This document shows positions 56,312-64,000 of a DNA stretch of 64,000 nt, piece by piece. Location: positions 1-64,000 of the forward strand of contig CAJOLW010000020.1 of NCBI GenBank assembly GCA_905235525.1. The letters are read 5' to 3'. Source of the stretch: an uncultured Bacteroidaceae bacterium (GTDB taxonomy: Bacteria; Bacteroidota; Bacteroidia; Bacteroidales; Bacteroidaceae). Within the stretch, counting starts at the first letter, position 1, and each line of letters opens with the position of its first letter. Both the position numbers and the translations under genes were made by a program. The notes beneath the pieces were generated by a model. That model searched no databases, was not told the origin of the DNA, and saw only the letters and a list, made by a program, of their open reading frames with translations.

Positions 56312-58705
56312 TTAATGCTTCACCTCGACAAGTTGTCCAGCCTTGACTGCCACTTCATACTCGTTCACGCCATCGTGGGTGCTGACAAGCGTCAGGTCTT
56401 TGGCGGTCAATGTGTCCTTGCAGCGGAGACGGAGTGTGCCATCTTGCTGGGCTTTGATGGTTGCAGTCTTGAGGGTGCCGTTTGTCCAAGTCTCACTCAC
56501 TTCATAACCACCACGGGCACGGAGTCCACTCACACTACCCTCTTTCCACGCATCGGGGAGGGCTGGCAACAGATGAATAGCAGGTTTCTCCACAGTGATA
56601 GGGTCGCTCTGCATCAGCATCTCGGCAATACCTGCCGTCACACCGAAGTTACCATCAATCTGGAATGGTGGATGTGCATCGAAAAGGTTCGGGAAGGTGC
56701 GCCCATTGGGATACTCACGTTCACGTCCTTCGTTAGGAAGGAGACGAAGCATGTTACTGATAATCTTGAAAGCATGGTTACCGTCGAGCATACGTGCCCA
56801 GAAGTTCGTTTTCCAACCGAGGCTCCATCCTGTGGCTTGGTCTCCACGCTGCTGGAGTGTCACACCTGCCGCTTTCCAAAGGTCAGGAGTGGTATAAGGA
56901 GAAATCTGGTTGGAAGGATAAAGTCCGTAGAGATGAGAGATGTGACGATGCTCGTCCTTGGGGTCATCCCAATCTTCACGCCACTCCTGCAACTGTCCGT
57001 ACTGCCCCACTTTCATCGGAGGGAGCATACGAATAGCCCTTTCGAGTTTCTTCTGGAAGTCAGCATCTTCATTCAATATCTTAGCGGAAGCCAAAGCCTG
57101 AGAGAGCACATCGCGCGCAATCTGGTTGTCCATCGTACATCCTGCCGTAACAGGGGTGCTCTTGCCTCTACCGCCATGCTCAGGAGAAACGCTGGGCACC
57201 ACGAGCAGTTCACCATCACGCTCCACCATATAGTCGAGGTAGAACTGGGCAGCACCCTTCATGATGGGATAGTATTCGCGCAGGAAATCCTTGTCGAGCG
57301 TATATTGATAGTGTTCCCACAGGTGAGTGGTGAGCCAACCGCCACCATTGGGGAACATGCCCCAAGGAGCACCGTCCACAGGACCCGCAATGCGCCAAAG
57401 GTCAGTGTTGTGATGTGCCACCCAACCACGGCATCCATACATGACACGGGCTGTTTCCGCACCTGTCACGCTAAGGTCACGAATCATGGAGAAGAGTGGT
57501 TCGGCTGTTTCGGAGATGTTGCACACCTCGGCTGGCCAGTAGTTCATCTCGGCATTGATGTTGATGGTGTACTTAGAGTCCCATGGAGCCATTCGCTTGT
57601 CGTTCCACACACCTTGCAGATTGGCAGCCTGACCACCTTTCTGAGAAGAAGAGATGAGGAGATAACGACCATAGTTGAACAGAAGAGCCACCATGCCCAT
57701 ATCGGTGCTGTTGTAGAATTTGTCGAGTCGCTGGTCGGTGGGCAAATTCTGGTTGTCAGATGAGGTCAACGAAAGTTTTACGCGACCGTATTGTTTCTGG
57801 TATTCGGTCAAATGACGCTTCAACAATTGGTCAAACTTCATGGTTTCGGCAGCAGAAAGGAACTGCTCATTTTTCTTAGCGGCATCGCCTGACACATCAT
57901 GGTAGTTGACAAAATTGGTGGCAGCAGAGATGTAGAGTGTTGCCTCTGTCGCACCCTCCACTTTCAAGGTCTCGCCATCGACTTTCACGGAGCCGTCTGC
58001 AGTCACGTCTGTGCGGCATTGAGCAGTCAGTGCGGCAGGAATACCCTCTTGTTCCACACCCTGAATCGTGGCAAGCAAGGTTTTTCCTTCGGCCTTCACC
58101 GTAAGCGGGAACTGGCACTTGTGAGAAGCCACAAAATTCAGGGCACCCTTCTTGCTCGCCTTCACATTCACCACCACGATGCCATCTGCCAATGAAGCAA
58201 TGACACGACGGGTGTATTTCACATTATTATATATATAGGAAGTGGTGCTCACCGCTGTCTGCAAATCCAACTCACGCACATAGTCCTTGACTTCCTTATG
58301 TCCGAACTCCAAACGCAGACTGCCGACCGTAAGGAAACGCATGCCATGAGGCCCTTTGACAAACTCACGGTTGATAAGGTCTTCTGCTTCCTTCTCTTTA
58401 CCGTCAAAAATCAAGTCACGCGCTTCTGCCAAGTGTTGAAAAGACGTGGTGCTGTTGTTGTTGTGAGGACCACCACTCCAGAACGTTTCTTCGTTCAGTT
58501 GAATTTCCTCCGTTTCTGTGCCGCCATACACCATGGCTCCCATGCGGGAATTGCCAAGAGGAACGGCTTCGAGCCATACGGCAGCAGGACGGTCGTACCA
58601 CAGTCGCTGGTCGTTATCAGGTTGTACACTTGCTTTTGCAAACAGCGAGAAACTCGCACATAAAAAGGTCATCAAGACCCATTGCCCAAAGGGATTTGTT
58701 TTCAT
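56312..58705 (-). CDS. GH95 alpha-L-fucosidase/alpha-L-galactosidase
   Basis: The 797-residue secreted enzyme has a signal peptide (GQWVLMTFLCASFSLFAKA) and an N-terminal beta domain with the GH95 start WYDRPAAVWLEAVPLGNSRMGAMVYGG. The (alpha/alpha)6 barrel carries ININAEMNYWPAEVCN, TDLWRIAGPVDGAPWGMFPNGGGWL, EWREDWDDPKDEHRHISHLYGLYP and DGNFGVTAGIAEML, with the catalytic Glu/Asp and Asn residues of the family. GH95 includes alpha-L-galactosidases that trim side chains of cereal glucuronoarabinoxylan, which fits the locus and the L-galactose operon at 22-27 kb. It follows GH115 by 11 nt. Confidence 0.93.
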   Translation of the reverse strand: MKTNPFGQWVLMTFLCASFSLFAKASVQPDNDQRLWYDRPAAVWLEAVPLGNSRMGAMVYGGTETEEIQLNEETFWSGGPHNNNSTTSFQHLAEARDLIFDGKEKEAEDLINREFVKGPHGMRFLTVGSLRLEFGHKEVKDYVRELDLQTAVSTTSYIYNNVKYTRRVIASLADGIVVVNVKASKKGALNFVASHKCQFPLTVKAEGKTLLATIQGVEQEGIPAALTAQCRTDVTADGSVKVDGETLKVEGATEATLYISAATNFVNYHDVSGDAAKKNEQFLSAAETMKFDQLLKRHLTEYQKQYGRVKLSLTSSDNQNLPTDQRLDKFYNSTDMGMVALLFNYGRYLLISSSQKGGQAANLQGVWNDKRMAPWDSKYTININAEMNYWPAEVCNISETAEPLFSMIRDLSVTGAETARVMYGCRGWVAHHNTDLWRIAGPVDGAPWGMFPNGGGWLTTHLWEHYQYTLDKDFLREYYPIMKGAAQFYLDYMVERDGELLVVPSVSPEHGGRGKSTPVTAGCTMDNQIARDVLSQALASAKILNEDADFQKKLERAIRMLPPMKVGQYGQLQEWREDWDDPKDEHRHISHLYGLYPSNQISPYTTPDLWKAAGVTLQQRGDQATGWSLGWKTNFWARMLDGNHAFKIISNMLRLLPNEGREREYPNGRTFPNLFDAHPPFQIDGNFGVTAGIAEMLMQSDPITVEKPAIHLLPALPDAWKEGSVSGLRARGGYEVSETWTNGTLKTATIKAQQDGTLRLRCKDTLTAKDLTLVSTHDGVNEYEVAVKAGQLVEVKH

Positions 58706-58716
58706 GTTGTGTTATG

Positions 58717-61128
58717 TTATTGATATGTTATCTTTTGTATCATCTGTCCAGGGTCGCCAATAATGAACGAAAGCGTGTGACGTTTCTTGCTTCGGTCTAT
58801 TGGCAACGTAAGCACAAAATCCTTTTTGTTCTCCAACACCTGCAATTTCCAACTCCAGCCCCATTCCGTAAACTGATTTTCGCAGATGATCGGCTGGCAT
58901 CCATCCACACTCACGCCAAAACGATTGCTACGGTCGCTGTTGACAGGCCAAAAAGGAACAACGGAGATACAAAGCGTGATGGAATCGCTGTTCACCACGT
59001 CTTTGTTCAGACTTATATCTATATGCTGGGAAGAGAAACTGGCAGGGTTCTGTACCTTATCCAATGGCTCACCCAACTGCAATGAAAGCCAGTCGGTTCC
59101 AATTCCTTTTAGCAGACGGAAAGGAGCCTTCGCCTTCACTTTGTCCAACTCTACTTTCTTGGCAAATTCCGTATGCTCCTGATTTTTCGGCAACCGATAC
59201 GCTGTAGTCGGAGCCTTGACCAGTTCTGGCATCTCCTGATACTTGGCACAGAAACCTGGAGGAATCTCCGACATCATCTGATTCCATTTTCCATTCAGTT
59301 GTGTGTTGTATTCGCGGGTCAGCCCTTCGATACTGTCAAACGCCGCTATCGCCTCGCGTGCTGCCTCTTCACTGCCCGTCTCATGATTTTTCTGAGCCAT
59401 CAAGAACTTACGGTTCATCTGATAAGCCCCTTTCACTGAATAGCCCAACATCTCAAAGAAGGCTGGTCGCCACTCGGCTGGCAGACTCTGCTGAATGGCG
59501 TCCACACGGTCAGAAATGGCTTTGTAATCGTCCAAACGTTGCTGGGCAGTTCCGTTTTCGAAAGAGAAATCCGTGTCGTGCAACCGATTATTCTCATCAT
59601 TGTCCCACTCCATTTCATAGCCCATGAACTCTGGTTTCCGTTGCCATGCCAAACGGTAATATTGGTCTAATATCCATTGGAAGTCTTTCTCGTACTGCTT
59701 CCCATATACAGAGGCGAGCCATTGTGGCTGATAACGATTCACGTTCTCATAAGTAAATGCGGACAAGTCCCAAGCCATGGCAAAGACTTGTTGCATCTCC
59801 ACCTCCATCGGCTTGATATCGCCCACATTCAAAAGCCAGTAACGGTCTGCACCCGCGTCGTATGCCTTTTTCAGTTCCTCATACATCAGCACGGGAGCCG
59901 TAGTGGCAATCCAGATGTTGTCGTGGGGTGTACCTAAATAACTCAAGTGATAATACACACCTGAACCACCTTTGCGAGCACGTTCTGCATCGTTGGAGAC
60001 ACGTTTCATGTAACCGTAATTGTCATCAGGCCAAACCAGCGTGATGTCGTCAGGCACCCGAAGTCCTGCATCATAGGTGTCGAGTGTCTCTTTATATGGA
60101 ACGAAAATCTGAGGAATCTCCGTTGCTTTCCTGTATTTGTGCGTTTCCAGAATTTGACGTTGGTCCGCAAACACCATTTCCAATGTACGCGCCCTCACTT
60201 TCGGGTCGGTCGAGCCTTTCATCGCTTCATCATGAAGTCCACGCATGCCCATCGTGTAGATGTTGTCATACTGGGCTGTCTCTCTCAGACGATCATCAAA
60301 TTTTTTCCAAATGGTCTCCTTGTTCGTCAGATAATTCCACTCACCATCTCGGTCTTTATCCCATTCCGATGGAGCCGCATTGTTGAAAAGCAACGGTTCG
60401 CAGTGGCTCGTCGTAATCATAATGCCCCACTCTGCCGCTTTCACCTGGCTCTCAGGATGACTATAGAAAGCCCCTGTGCAAGTGTGCATGGCTGGAGCCA
60501 ACATATTGCCTCTTAAACGCAAGAGCAACTCGCACACCTTGTCATACGTCTTAGGGCCGATATCTTTCAAATCCTTCTCAAAATTCCTCGCCGCCCACGT
60601 CTGCAATCCCCAATCCTCATCGTTGATGAAGATGCCACGATACTTGACAGTTGGCTCTTTCGACGTATAGTTCTCTTGATAATTCAGCGTGGACTTTTTC
60701 TGCACAGGCACATCGGCGAACCAATACCAAGGACTCACACCTATCCGTTCACTCACATGGAAGACACCATACGCCGCACCACGTGCATCACTCCCCACCA
60801 CATATAGCCTTTTACCTTTGGTCACAATCTTGAATCTCTCCCAACAGCCTCGGATATCATTCAAATCCACCTCATCAGACAAATCCAGCAAGCGCATTCC
60901 TTCCACCGTCGCAATCACCACCGCCGGAGTGTTTTCGGTAAAGTATTCGTTCACTTGAGGTCGCACACCCGTCACTTGCTCCACATCTTCCGAAAAGACT
61001 TTCGCCACCTTCCGTATCAAAGCATCATCACCTTCAGCCACCACCACGTGACACTGTTTCAAATCGACAGCACCAGCCGACATGAAACAGCAAAACATGC
61101 TCAACAAAAAGAAACAGATTCTCTTCAT
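58717..61128 (-). CDS. GH115 xylan alpha-1,2-(4-O-methyl)glucuronidase
   Basis: The 803-residue secreted enzyme starts at ATG 61128 (MKRICFFLLSMFCCFMSAGA), preceded by AGGAG. The longer frame to 61179 reaches into the promoter and hides the signal peptide. GH115 signatures are GVFHVSERIGVSPWYWFADVP, KYRGIFINDEDWGLQTWA, RGNMLAPAMHTCTGAFYSHPE, MGMRGLHDEAM and LVWPDDNYGYMKR. It removes glucuronic acid side groups from internal xylose units. The C-terminal part (about 640-803) is beta-rich. It is the first gene of a GH115-GH95-GH43 operon under operator site 5. Confidence 0.93.
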   Translation of the reverse strand: MKRICFFLLSMFCCFMSAGAVDLKQCHVVVAEGDDALIRKVAKVFSEDVEQVTGVRPQVNEYFTENTPAVVIATVEGMRLLDLSDEVDLNDIRGCWERFKIVTKGKRLYVVGSDARGAAYGVFHVSERIGVSPWYWFADVPVQKKSTLNYQENYTSKEPTVKYRGIFINDEDWGLQTWAARNFEKDLKDIGPKTYDKVCELLLRLRGNMLAPAMHTCTGAFYSHPESQVKAAEWGIMITTSHCEPLLFNNAAPSEWDKDRDGEWNYLTNKETIWKKFDDRLRETAQYDNIYTMGMRGLHDEAMKGSTDPKVRARTLEMVFADQRQILETHKYRKATEIPQIFVPYKETLDTYDAGLRVPDDITLVWPDDNYGYMKRVSNDAERARKGGSGVYYHLSYLGTPHDNIWIATTAPVLMYEELKKAYDAGADRYWLLNVGDIKPMEVEMQQVFAMAWDLSAFTYENVNRYQPQWLASVYGKQYEKDFQWILDQYYRLAWQRKPEFMGYEMEWDNDENNRLHDTDFSFENGTAQQRLDDYKAISDRVDAIQQSLPAEWRPAFFEMLGYSVKGAYQMNRKFLMAQKNHETGSEEAAREAIAAFDSIEGLTREYNTQLNGKWNQMMSEIPPGFCAKYQEMPELVKAPTTAYRLPKNQEHTEFAKKVELDKVKAKAPFRLLKGIGTDWLSLQLGEPLDKVQNPASFSSQHIDISLNKDVVNSDSITLCISVVPFWPVNSDRSNRFGVSVDGCQPIICENQFTEWGWSWKLQVLENKKDFVLTLPIDRSKKRHTLSFIIGDPGQMIQKITYQ

Positions 61129-61176
61129 CTTTCTCCTATCATACAATGGTTTATGGGTAAAAGTCTGTAGCGTTTG

Positions 61177-61184
61177 CAAATTTA
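61177..61184 (-). promoter_or_regulatory. -7 box of the GH115-GH95-GH43 operon
   Basis: TAAATTTG followed by C on the minus strand, 48 bp before the ATG at 61128 and 30 bp after the operator at 61215-61244. Confidence 0.55.
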
Positions 61185-61214
61185 CGAATATATTTCCGAA
61201 ATGCCTACATATTC

Positions 61215-61244
61215 ATGTATCATTTGTTTCAAATCATGAAACAT
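61215..61244 (-). promoter_or_regulatory. Xylan-locus operator, site 5
   Basis: In gene direction ATGTTTCA-N14-TGATACAT, ending 30 bp before the -7 box. Read on the plus strand it is ATGTATCA-N14-TGAAACAT, with the same half-sites as site 2. Confidence 0.7.
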
Positions 61245-61278
61245 TTCTGTTAGAAACACGAGTCTTCACACACCTCCG

Positions 61279-63030
61279 TCATTTAATCCACACCTTTTTT
61301 CCGTCCTGTATATAGATGCCACCATGCGGATTGGACACCTTGCGCCCTTGCAGGTCATAGACTTCATTGTCCGCATTGAATGATGAATGTTGCACAACAT
61401 CTACGCCTGTTGACACATAACTGTCTGCCGCCAGAATGAGTTGCCCCAAGATACAGTCACTCCACCCCGTCTCTGCTGCATAGAGGGCGATGACATAGTC
61501 ACCCTGTTCATCAATGTCGAACTCAAAGGTCTGTTGCCGCGGCACGTCAAAACTGTTGGATGGGTTATTGCCGATATTGATGGTGGGAGTATATGTCTGA
61601 GTGGCGACACTCGTGCCACTTGCATGCTTCTCTATGTTTAGTTCCACAGGAGCCTCAGAGATGTTCCAGTTGCATATCTTATACTTCAATGTATAGTGTC
61701 CTGGAGCCAAACTGAGCGTTGTTCCGCTGTCGGAAAGCCCATATTTAGCCCAACCTTGATGGGCTGTCCCATTGATATTGCGGAAATAAAGTCCGTAGTT
61801 CAGTCCACGGGGTGAACCCGTGAACTGCAAAACACGGCAACCAGAAGAGTATCCACTACCATAACCGACGCGCCGTTCCGAACTATCATAGGTGGTCCAC
61901 CCTGCAGGCAAGGCTCCCCCTTCGGTAAAGGCAGACGAAATGGTGAGCGTAGTAGGTGCTTGCAGGGTCACTTCAACAGTGGCAGTTCCTGTCTCACCAT
62001 CGTTGTCGGTGGCAACAACCTTCAATGTATGTTTGCCAGTCGTGGTACTTGCAAAAGTAGTCTTATAGGGCTTGGAGGTACAGGTGGCTAAAAGTGTCGT
62101 ACCATCAAAAAACTCCACCTTCTCAATGGTTCCGTTTGAGTCATCGGCTGTAGCAGTAACGGTGATGTCGGGGAAAGTGGATTCACCGGCAGGGGCGAAA
62201 CTGACATACTTGACACCAGTGGTCGGTGCCGTGATTCTGACACTGGGTGCAGTCTTATTGAGTGAGTAACGCTTACAGAAGTTCCAAATCTCCTTACCAG
62301 TATAGACCTGAGGTTCCTTGCAAATCCAGTGCCCTTTGTCTTTCAACTCCAACAATTTGACCTCAACTCCATCGTTACCGGGTCCCCATGTATGCATCTT
62401 GGCACCACTGAAACCATTATAATTGGAAACCACCTTGTCTGCCGTAGGGCAACCATTATGCTTGATCCATGGGTTCAATGCGGGTTGTACACCCCCCCAG
62501 TTATCGGCAGTACCTTGGATATGCAGAATTGGCACAGGACGTGTCGTGGCTTTGGGAGTTACAACCGAAGGACCGCTACAAGAGACAAAAGCCGCGATGA
62601 TGTCGGACATCTTGTTGATGGCGTTGTACGTCAACATTCCGCCCATGGAGAAACCACCAAGATAAATGCGGTTGCGGTCAATCTTATGCAGTGTCACCAT
62701 CCTTTCAATAATGGCCTTGATGAAGTTGATGTCACGATCGCCGCCCGTGTCCCAAGCCCGGTCAATACCATTAGGGAATACACAGACAAACTTGGCGGTG
62801 TCGCACACGGCTTCCATACTTACATTGTCATTCTTGAACTCGCTGTTCTGCATCCAGTTGGCATCCTGATTGTAGCCATGACAGAAGATAAGCAACGGAC
62901 GGTTCTCGCCCAAGTTCTTGGGGACAATGACATTATACGAGCGGCTGGTGCCGTTAACTGTGATGTTATCAGCCTTCACCGACAGGATTCCTCCTATCAG
63001 CAGGAAAAGAAAAAGAATTGCTTGTTTCAT
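61279..63030 (-). CDS. CE1 (PHB-depolymerase-like) esterase with Ig-like and binding domains
   Basis: The 583-residue secreted protein has a signal peptide (MKQAILFLFLLIGGILSVKA). An LpqC/CE1 alpha/beta hydrolase (about 22-255) carries LIFCHGYNQDANWMQ, nucleophile Ser in GGFSMGGML, an Asp region GTADNWGG and His in KGHWIC. A Big-type Ig domain (about 265-355), a jelly-roll binding-like domain (about 360-530) and a tail VYDLQGRKV...GIYIQDGKKVWIK follow. It probably removes feruloyl or acetyl groups from xylan. It lies downstream of the CotH gene (92-nt spacer with a repeat) and before the GH115 promoter. Confidence 0.85.
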   Translation of the reverse strand: MKQAILFLFLLIGGILSVKADNITVNGTSRSYNVIVPKNLGENRPLLIFCHGYNQDANWMQNSEFKNDNVSMEAVCDTAKFVCVFPNGIDRAWDTGGDRDINFIKAIIERMVTLHKIDRNRIYLGGFSMGGMLTYNAINKMSDIIAAFVSCSGPSVVTPKATTRPVPILHIQGTADNWGGVQPALNPWIKHNGCPTADKVVSNYNGFSGAKMHTWGPGNDGVEVKLLELKDKGHWICKEPQVYTGKEIWNFCKRYSLNKTAPSVRITAPTTGVKYVSFAPAGESTFPDITVTATADDSNGTIEKVEFFDGTTLLATCTSKPYKTTFASTTTGKHTLKVVATDNDGETGTATVEVTLQAPTTLTISSAFTEGGALPAGWTTYDSSERRVGYGSGYSSGCRVLQFTGSPRGLNYGLYFRNINGTAHQGWAKYGLSDSGTTLSLAPGHYTLKYKICNWNISEAPVELNIEKHASGTSVATQTYTPTINIGNNPSNSFDVPRQQTFEFDIDEQGDYVIALYAAETGWSDCILGQLILAADSYVSTGVDVVQHSSFNADNEVYDLQGRKVSNPHGGIYIQDGKKVWIK

Positions 63031-63064
63031 ATCGTTTTGGTAATTTTAGTGTATTATTTAATTT

Positions 63065-63120
63065 AAGTTTCGGATGCACTCAACTTCTTTAACTTCCCAA
63101 AACTCAACTTCCGAAAAGTG
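63065..63120. repeat. Spacer repeat (AAGTTTCGG...CTCAACTTCTTT), copy B
   Basis: AAGTTTCGGATGCACTC followed by AACTTCTTTAACTTCC, with an inverted partner AACTTCCGAAAAGTGAG at the right end. It is related to the sequence at 51262-51290. Confidence 0.6.
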
Positions 63121-63122
63121 AG

Positions 63123-64000
63123 TTATTTGATGTAAATCTTTTTTCCATTATAAATATAAATGCCACGTGTAGGATGAGTCACTTCTTGACCATTCAGTGT
63201 ATAGTACTTGCCCATTTCCAACTGACGCTGAGCGATGGAAGGTGCAACAACAGGCAGAGCCTCATCTGATGGCACGAGATAAGCACCACGGAGGTTGAGG
63301 GTCTGGTTCCAATCGACCTTCAAGGCGTTGAGATGAACAAAGTCGTCTTCACGGTCTTCATTATCAGTGGTTCGCATCTTGCGTATCTCATCCAGCGGAA
63401 TGACAATGGCTCCTATCTGAGCATCCCAATAAGGATCATTATCGTTAAAGGAAACAACAATCTGTTTCCATGGTCCATGTGGTATGAGGCGATTGGCAAG
63501 GATGCGAAGTCCTGCACCCGACCCATGCAACACGAGTTTGTCATACATACTGATATCTGCATACTGGTTGTGATCAACATTCACAAAACCAGCCACAGCC
63601 GCACCTCCATTAGCATTCTTTCCCATATTCCAATCCACCTTCACATCAACATCAAGCGGTTGTGCATCAGCACCAACACCATCCCATTCATGGAACATGG
63701 AGGAAGCCAATCTCACCCATTCATCAGGTGCTTCGAAGTCATCCACATCAACCAGACTCACAATGCTATTGAGCACTCGTTCAGAACGCACGGGGAAATA
63801 CTGAGTGAGAAGCCTATTGCGCTCTTTCTGATAGGTTTCATCGACTGTATAAAGTTTTCCTCTGGAGGAATAGGGATGCACATCGCGACGATAATCGCCC
63901 CATCGTGCAGCCTCATCATAAAGGGCAAGTGCAATGGTGTTGTAAAGACTGTCAAACACCTCCACAGCACTTTCTTCGCCAAGAACGCCATCTTCTGCCA
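63123..64000 (-). CDS. CotH-family protein, C-terminal part (partial)
   Basis: The frame is open to the window edge, so at least 292 residues of a longer protein are seen. LYNTIALALYDEAARWGDYRRDVHP followed by RNRLLTQYFPVRSERVL is the end of a CotH kinase-like domain. This family is common in secreted Bacteroidales proteins in polysaccharide loci. A beta-sandwich domain (last about 190 residues, VDVKVDWNMGKNANGGAAVAGF, WKQIVVSFND) and the tail YYTLNGQEV...GIYIYNGKKIYIK follow. CotH kinases phosphorylate a protein partner in spore formers, and their role in xylan loci is not known. The N-terminus lies beyond the window. Confidence 0.75.
   Translation of the reverse strand, partial: AEDGVLGEESAVEVFDSLYNTIALALYDEAARWGDYRRDVHPYSSRGKLYTVDETYQKERNRLLTQYFPVRSERVLNSIVSLVDVDDFEAPDEWVRLASSMFHEWDGVGADAQPLDVDVKVDWNMGKNANGGAAVAGFVNVDHNQYADISMYDKLVLHGSGAGLRILANRLIPHGPWKQIVVSFNDNDPYWDAQIGAIVIPLDEIRKMRTTDNEDREDDFVHLNALKVDWNQTLNLRGAYLVPSDEALPVVAPSIAQRQLEMGKYYTLNGQEVTHPTRGIYIYNGKKIYIK

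Noticed and set aside
56213..57763. 516-aa plus-strand frame opposite GH95
   Set aside because: Antisense shadow. GH95 motifs are complete on the minus strand.

Overview
The window is about 64 kb of a Bacteroidales chromosome, most likely Prevotella/Segatella (Prevotellaceae). The reasons are Bacteroidetes-type promoters (-7 TAnnTTTG, sometimes with TTTG about 19 bp upstream), SusC/SusD proteins, a hybrid two-component regulator, a GH10 xylanase fused to a CE1 esterase with the layout of Prevotella ruminicola Xyn10D-Fae1A, and short C-terminal tails of the type ending in YxLxGxxV...GIYIxxGKKxxIK. No phage, insertion sequence, CRISPR array or rRNA was seen.

Region 1 (1-14.7 kb): start of a SIMPL-like protein; a tolC-hlyD-MFS drug-export operon; a second isopropylmalate-synthase-like gene; a frameshifted porin; a sodium:solute symporter; a DUF4298 protein and a cytidylate-kinase-like protein; then a leuA-leuC-leuD operon. 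The leu operon is preceded by a leucine-rich leader peptide with a complete attenuator. Its LeuD carries an unusual C-terminal membrane domain. Region 2 (14.7-20.1 kb): a lone SusC/SusD pair with a roughly 440-nt leader containing a long hairpin. Region 3 (20.4-27.8 kb): a YhaM-like HD protein, an AraC regulator, and an operon in the order dehydrogenase, lactonase, FucP-type permease, zinc dehydrogenase. This is the order of the known L-galactose pathway of Bacteroides vulgatus. It ends in an unexplained nucleotidyltransferase/GHMP-kinase-like fusion, and the first enzyme is frameshifted.

Region 4 (27.8-38.9 kb): a proline-rich secreted protein, an M13 peptidase, a GH2 beta-galactosidase, an amidase-like DUF1460 protein, a ferredoxin-flavodoxin protein, an ABC-F ATPase with an in-frame 7-nt repeat, RlpA, and tRNA-fMet and tRNA-Leu. 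Region 5 (38.9-64 kb): a glucuronoarabinoxylan utilisation locus on the minus strand. It holds a hybrid two-component regulator, a large carbohydrate-binding-like protein, GH10-CE1, GH43 (frameshifted), a secreted protein with a 52-aa companion, GH43-like, GH95, GH115, CE1, and the end of a CotH-family protein.

The main new observation is a 30-bp two-part site (half-sites like ATGTWTCA and TGAWACAT, 14 bp apart) lying 29-30 bp upstream of the -7 box of four xylan-locus transcription units. A fifth copy, with the same spacing, stands before a plus-strand promoter that drives only a short stretch of about 86 nt ending in an intrinsic terminator. I read this as the regulon operator, probably of the adjacent hybrid regulator, and as a candidate xylan-responsive small RNA. 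The GH95 enzyme may release L-galactose from xylan side chains, which would link the locus to the L-galactose operon. Three genes carry frameshifts, so either base-calling errors or real decay must be considered.
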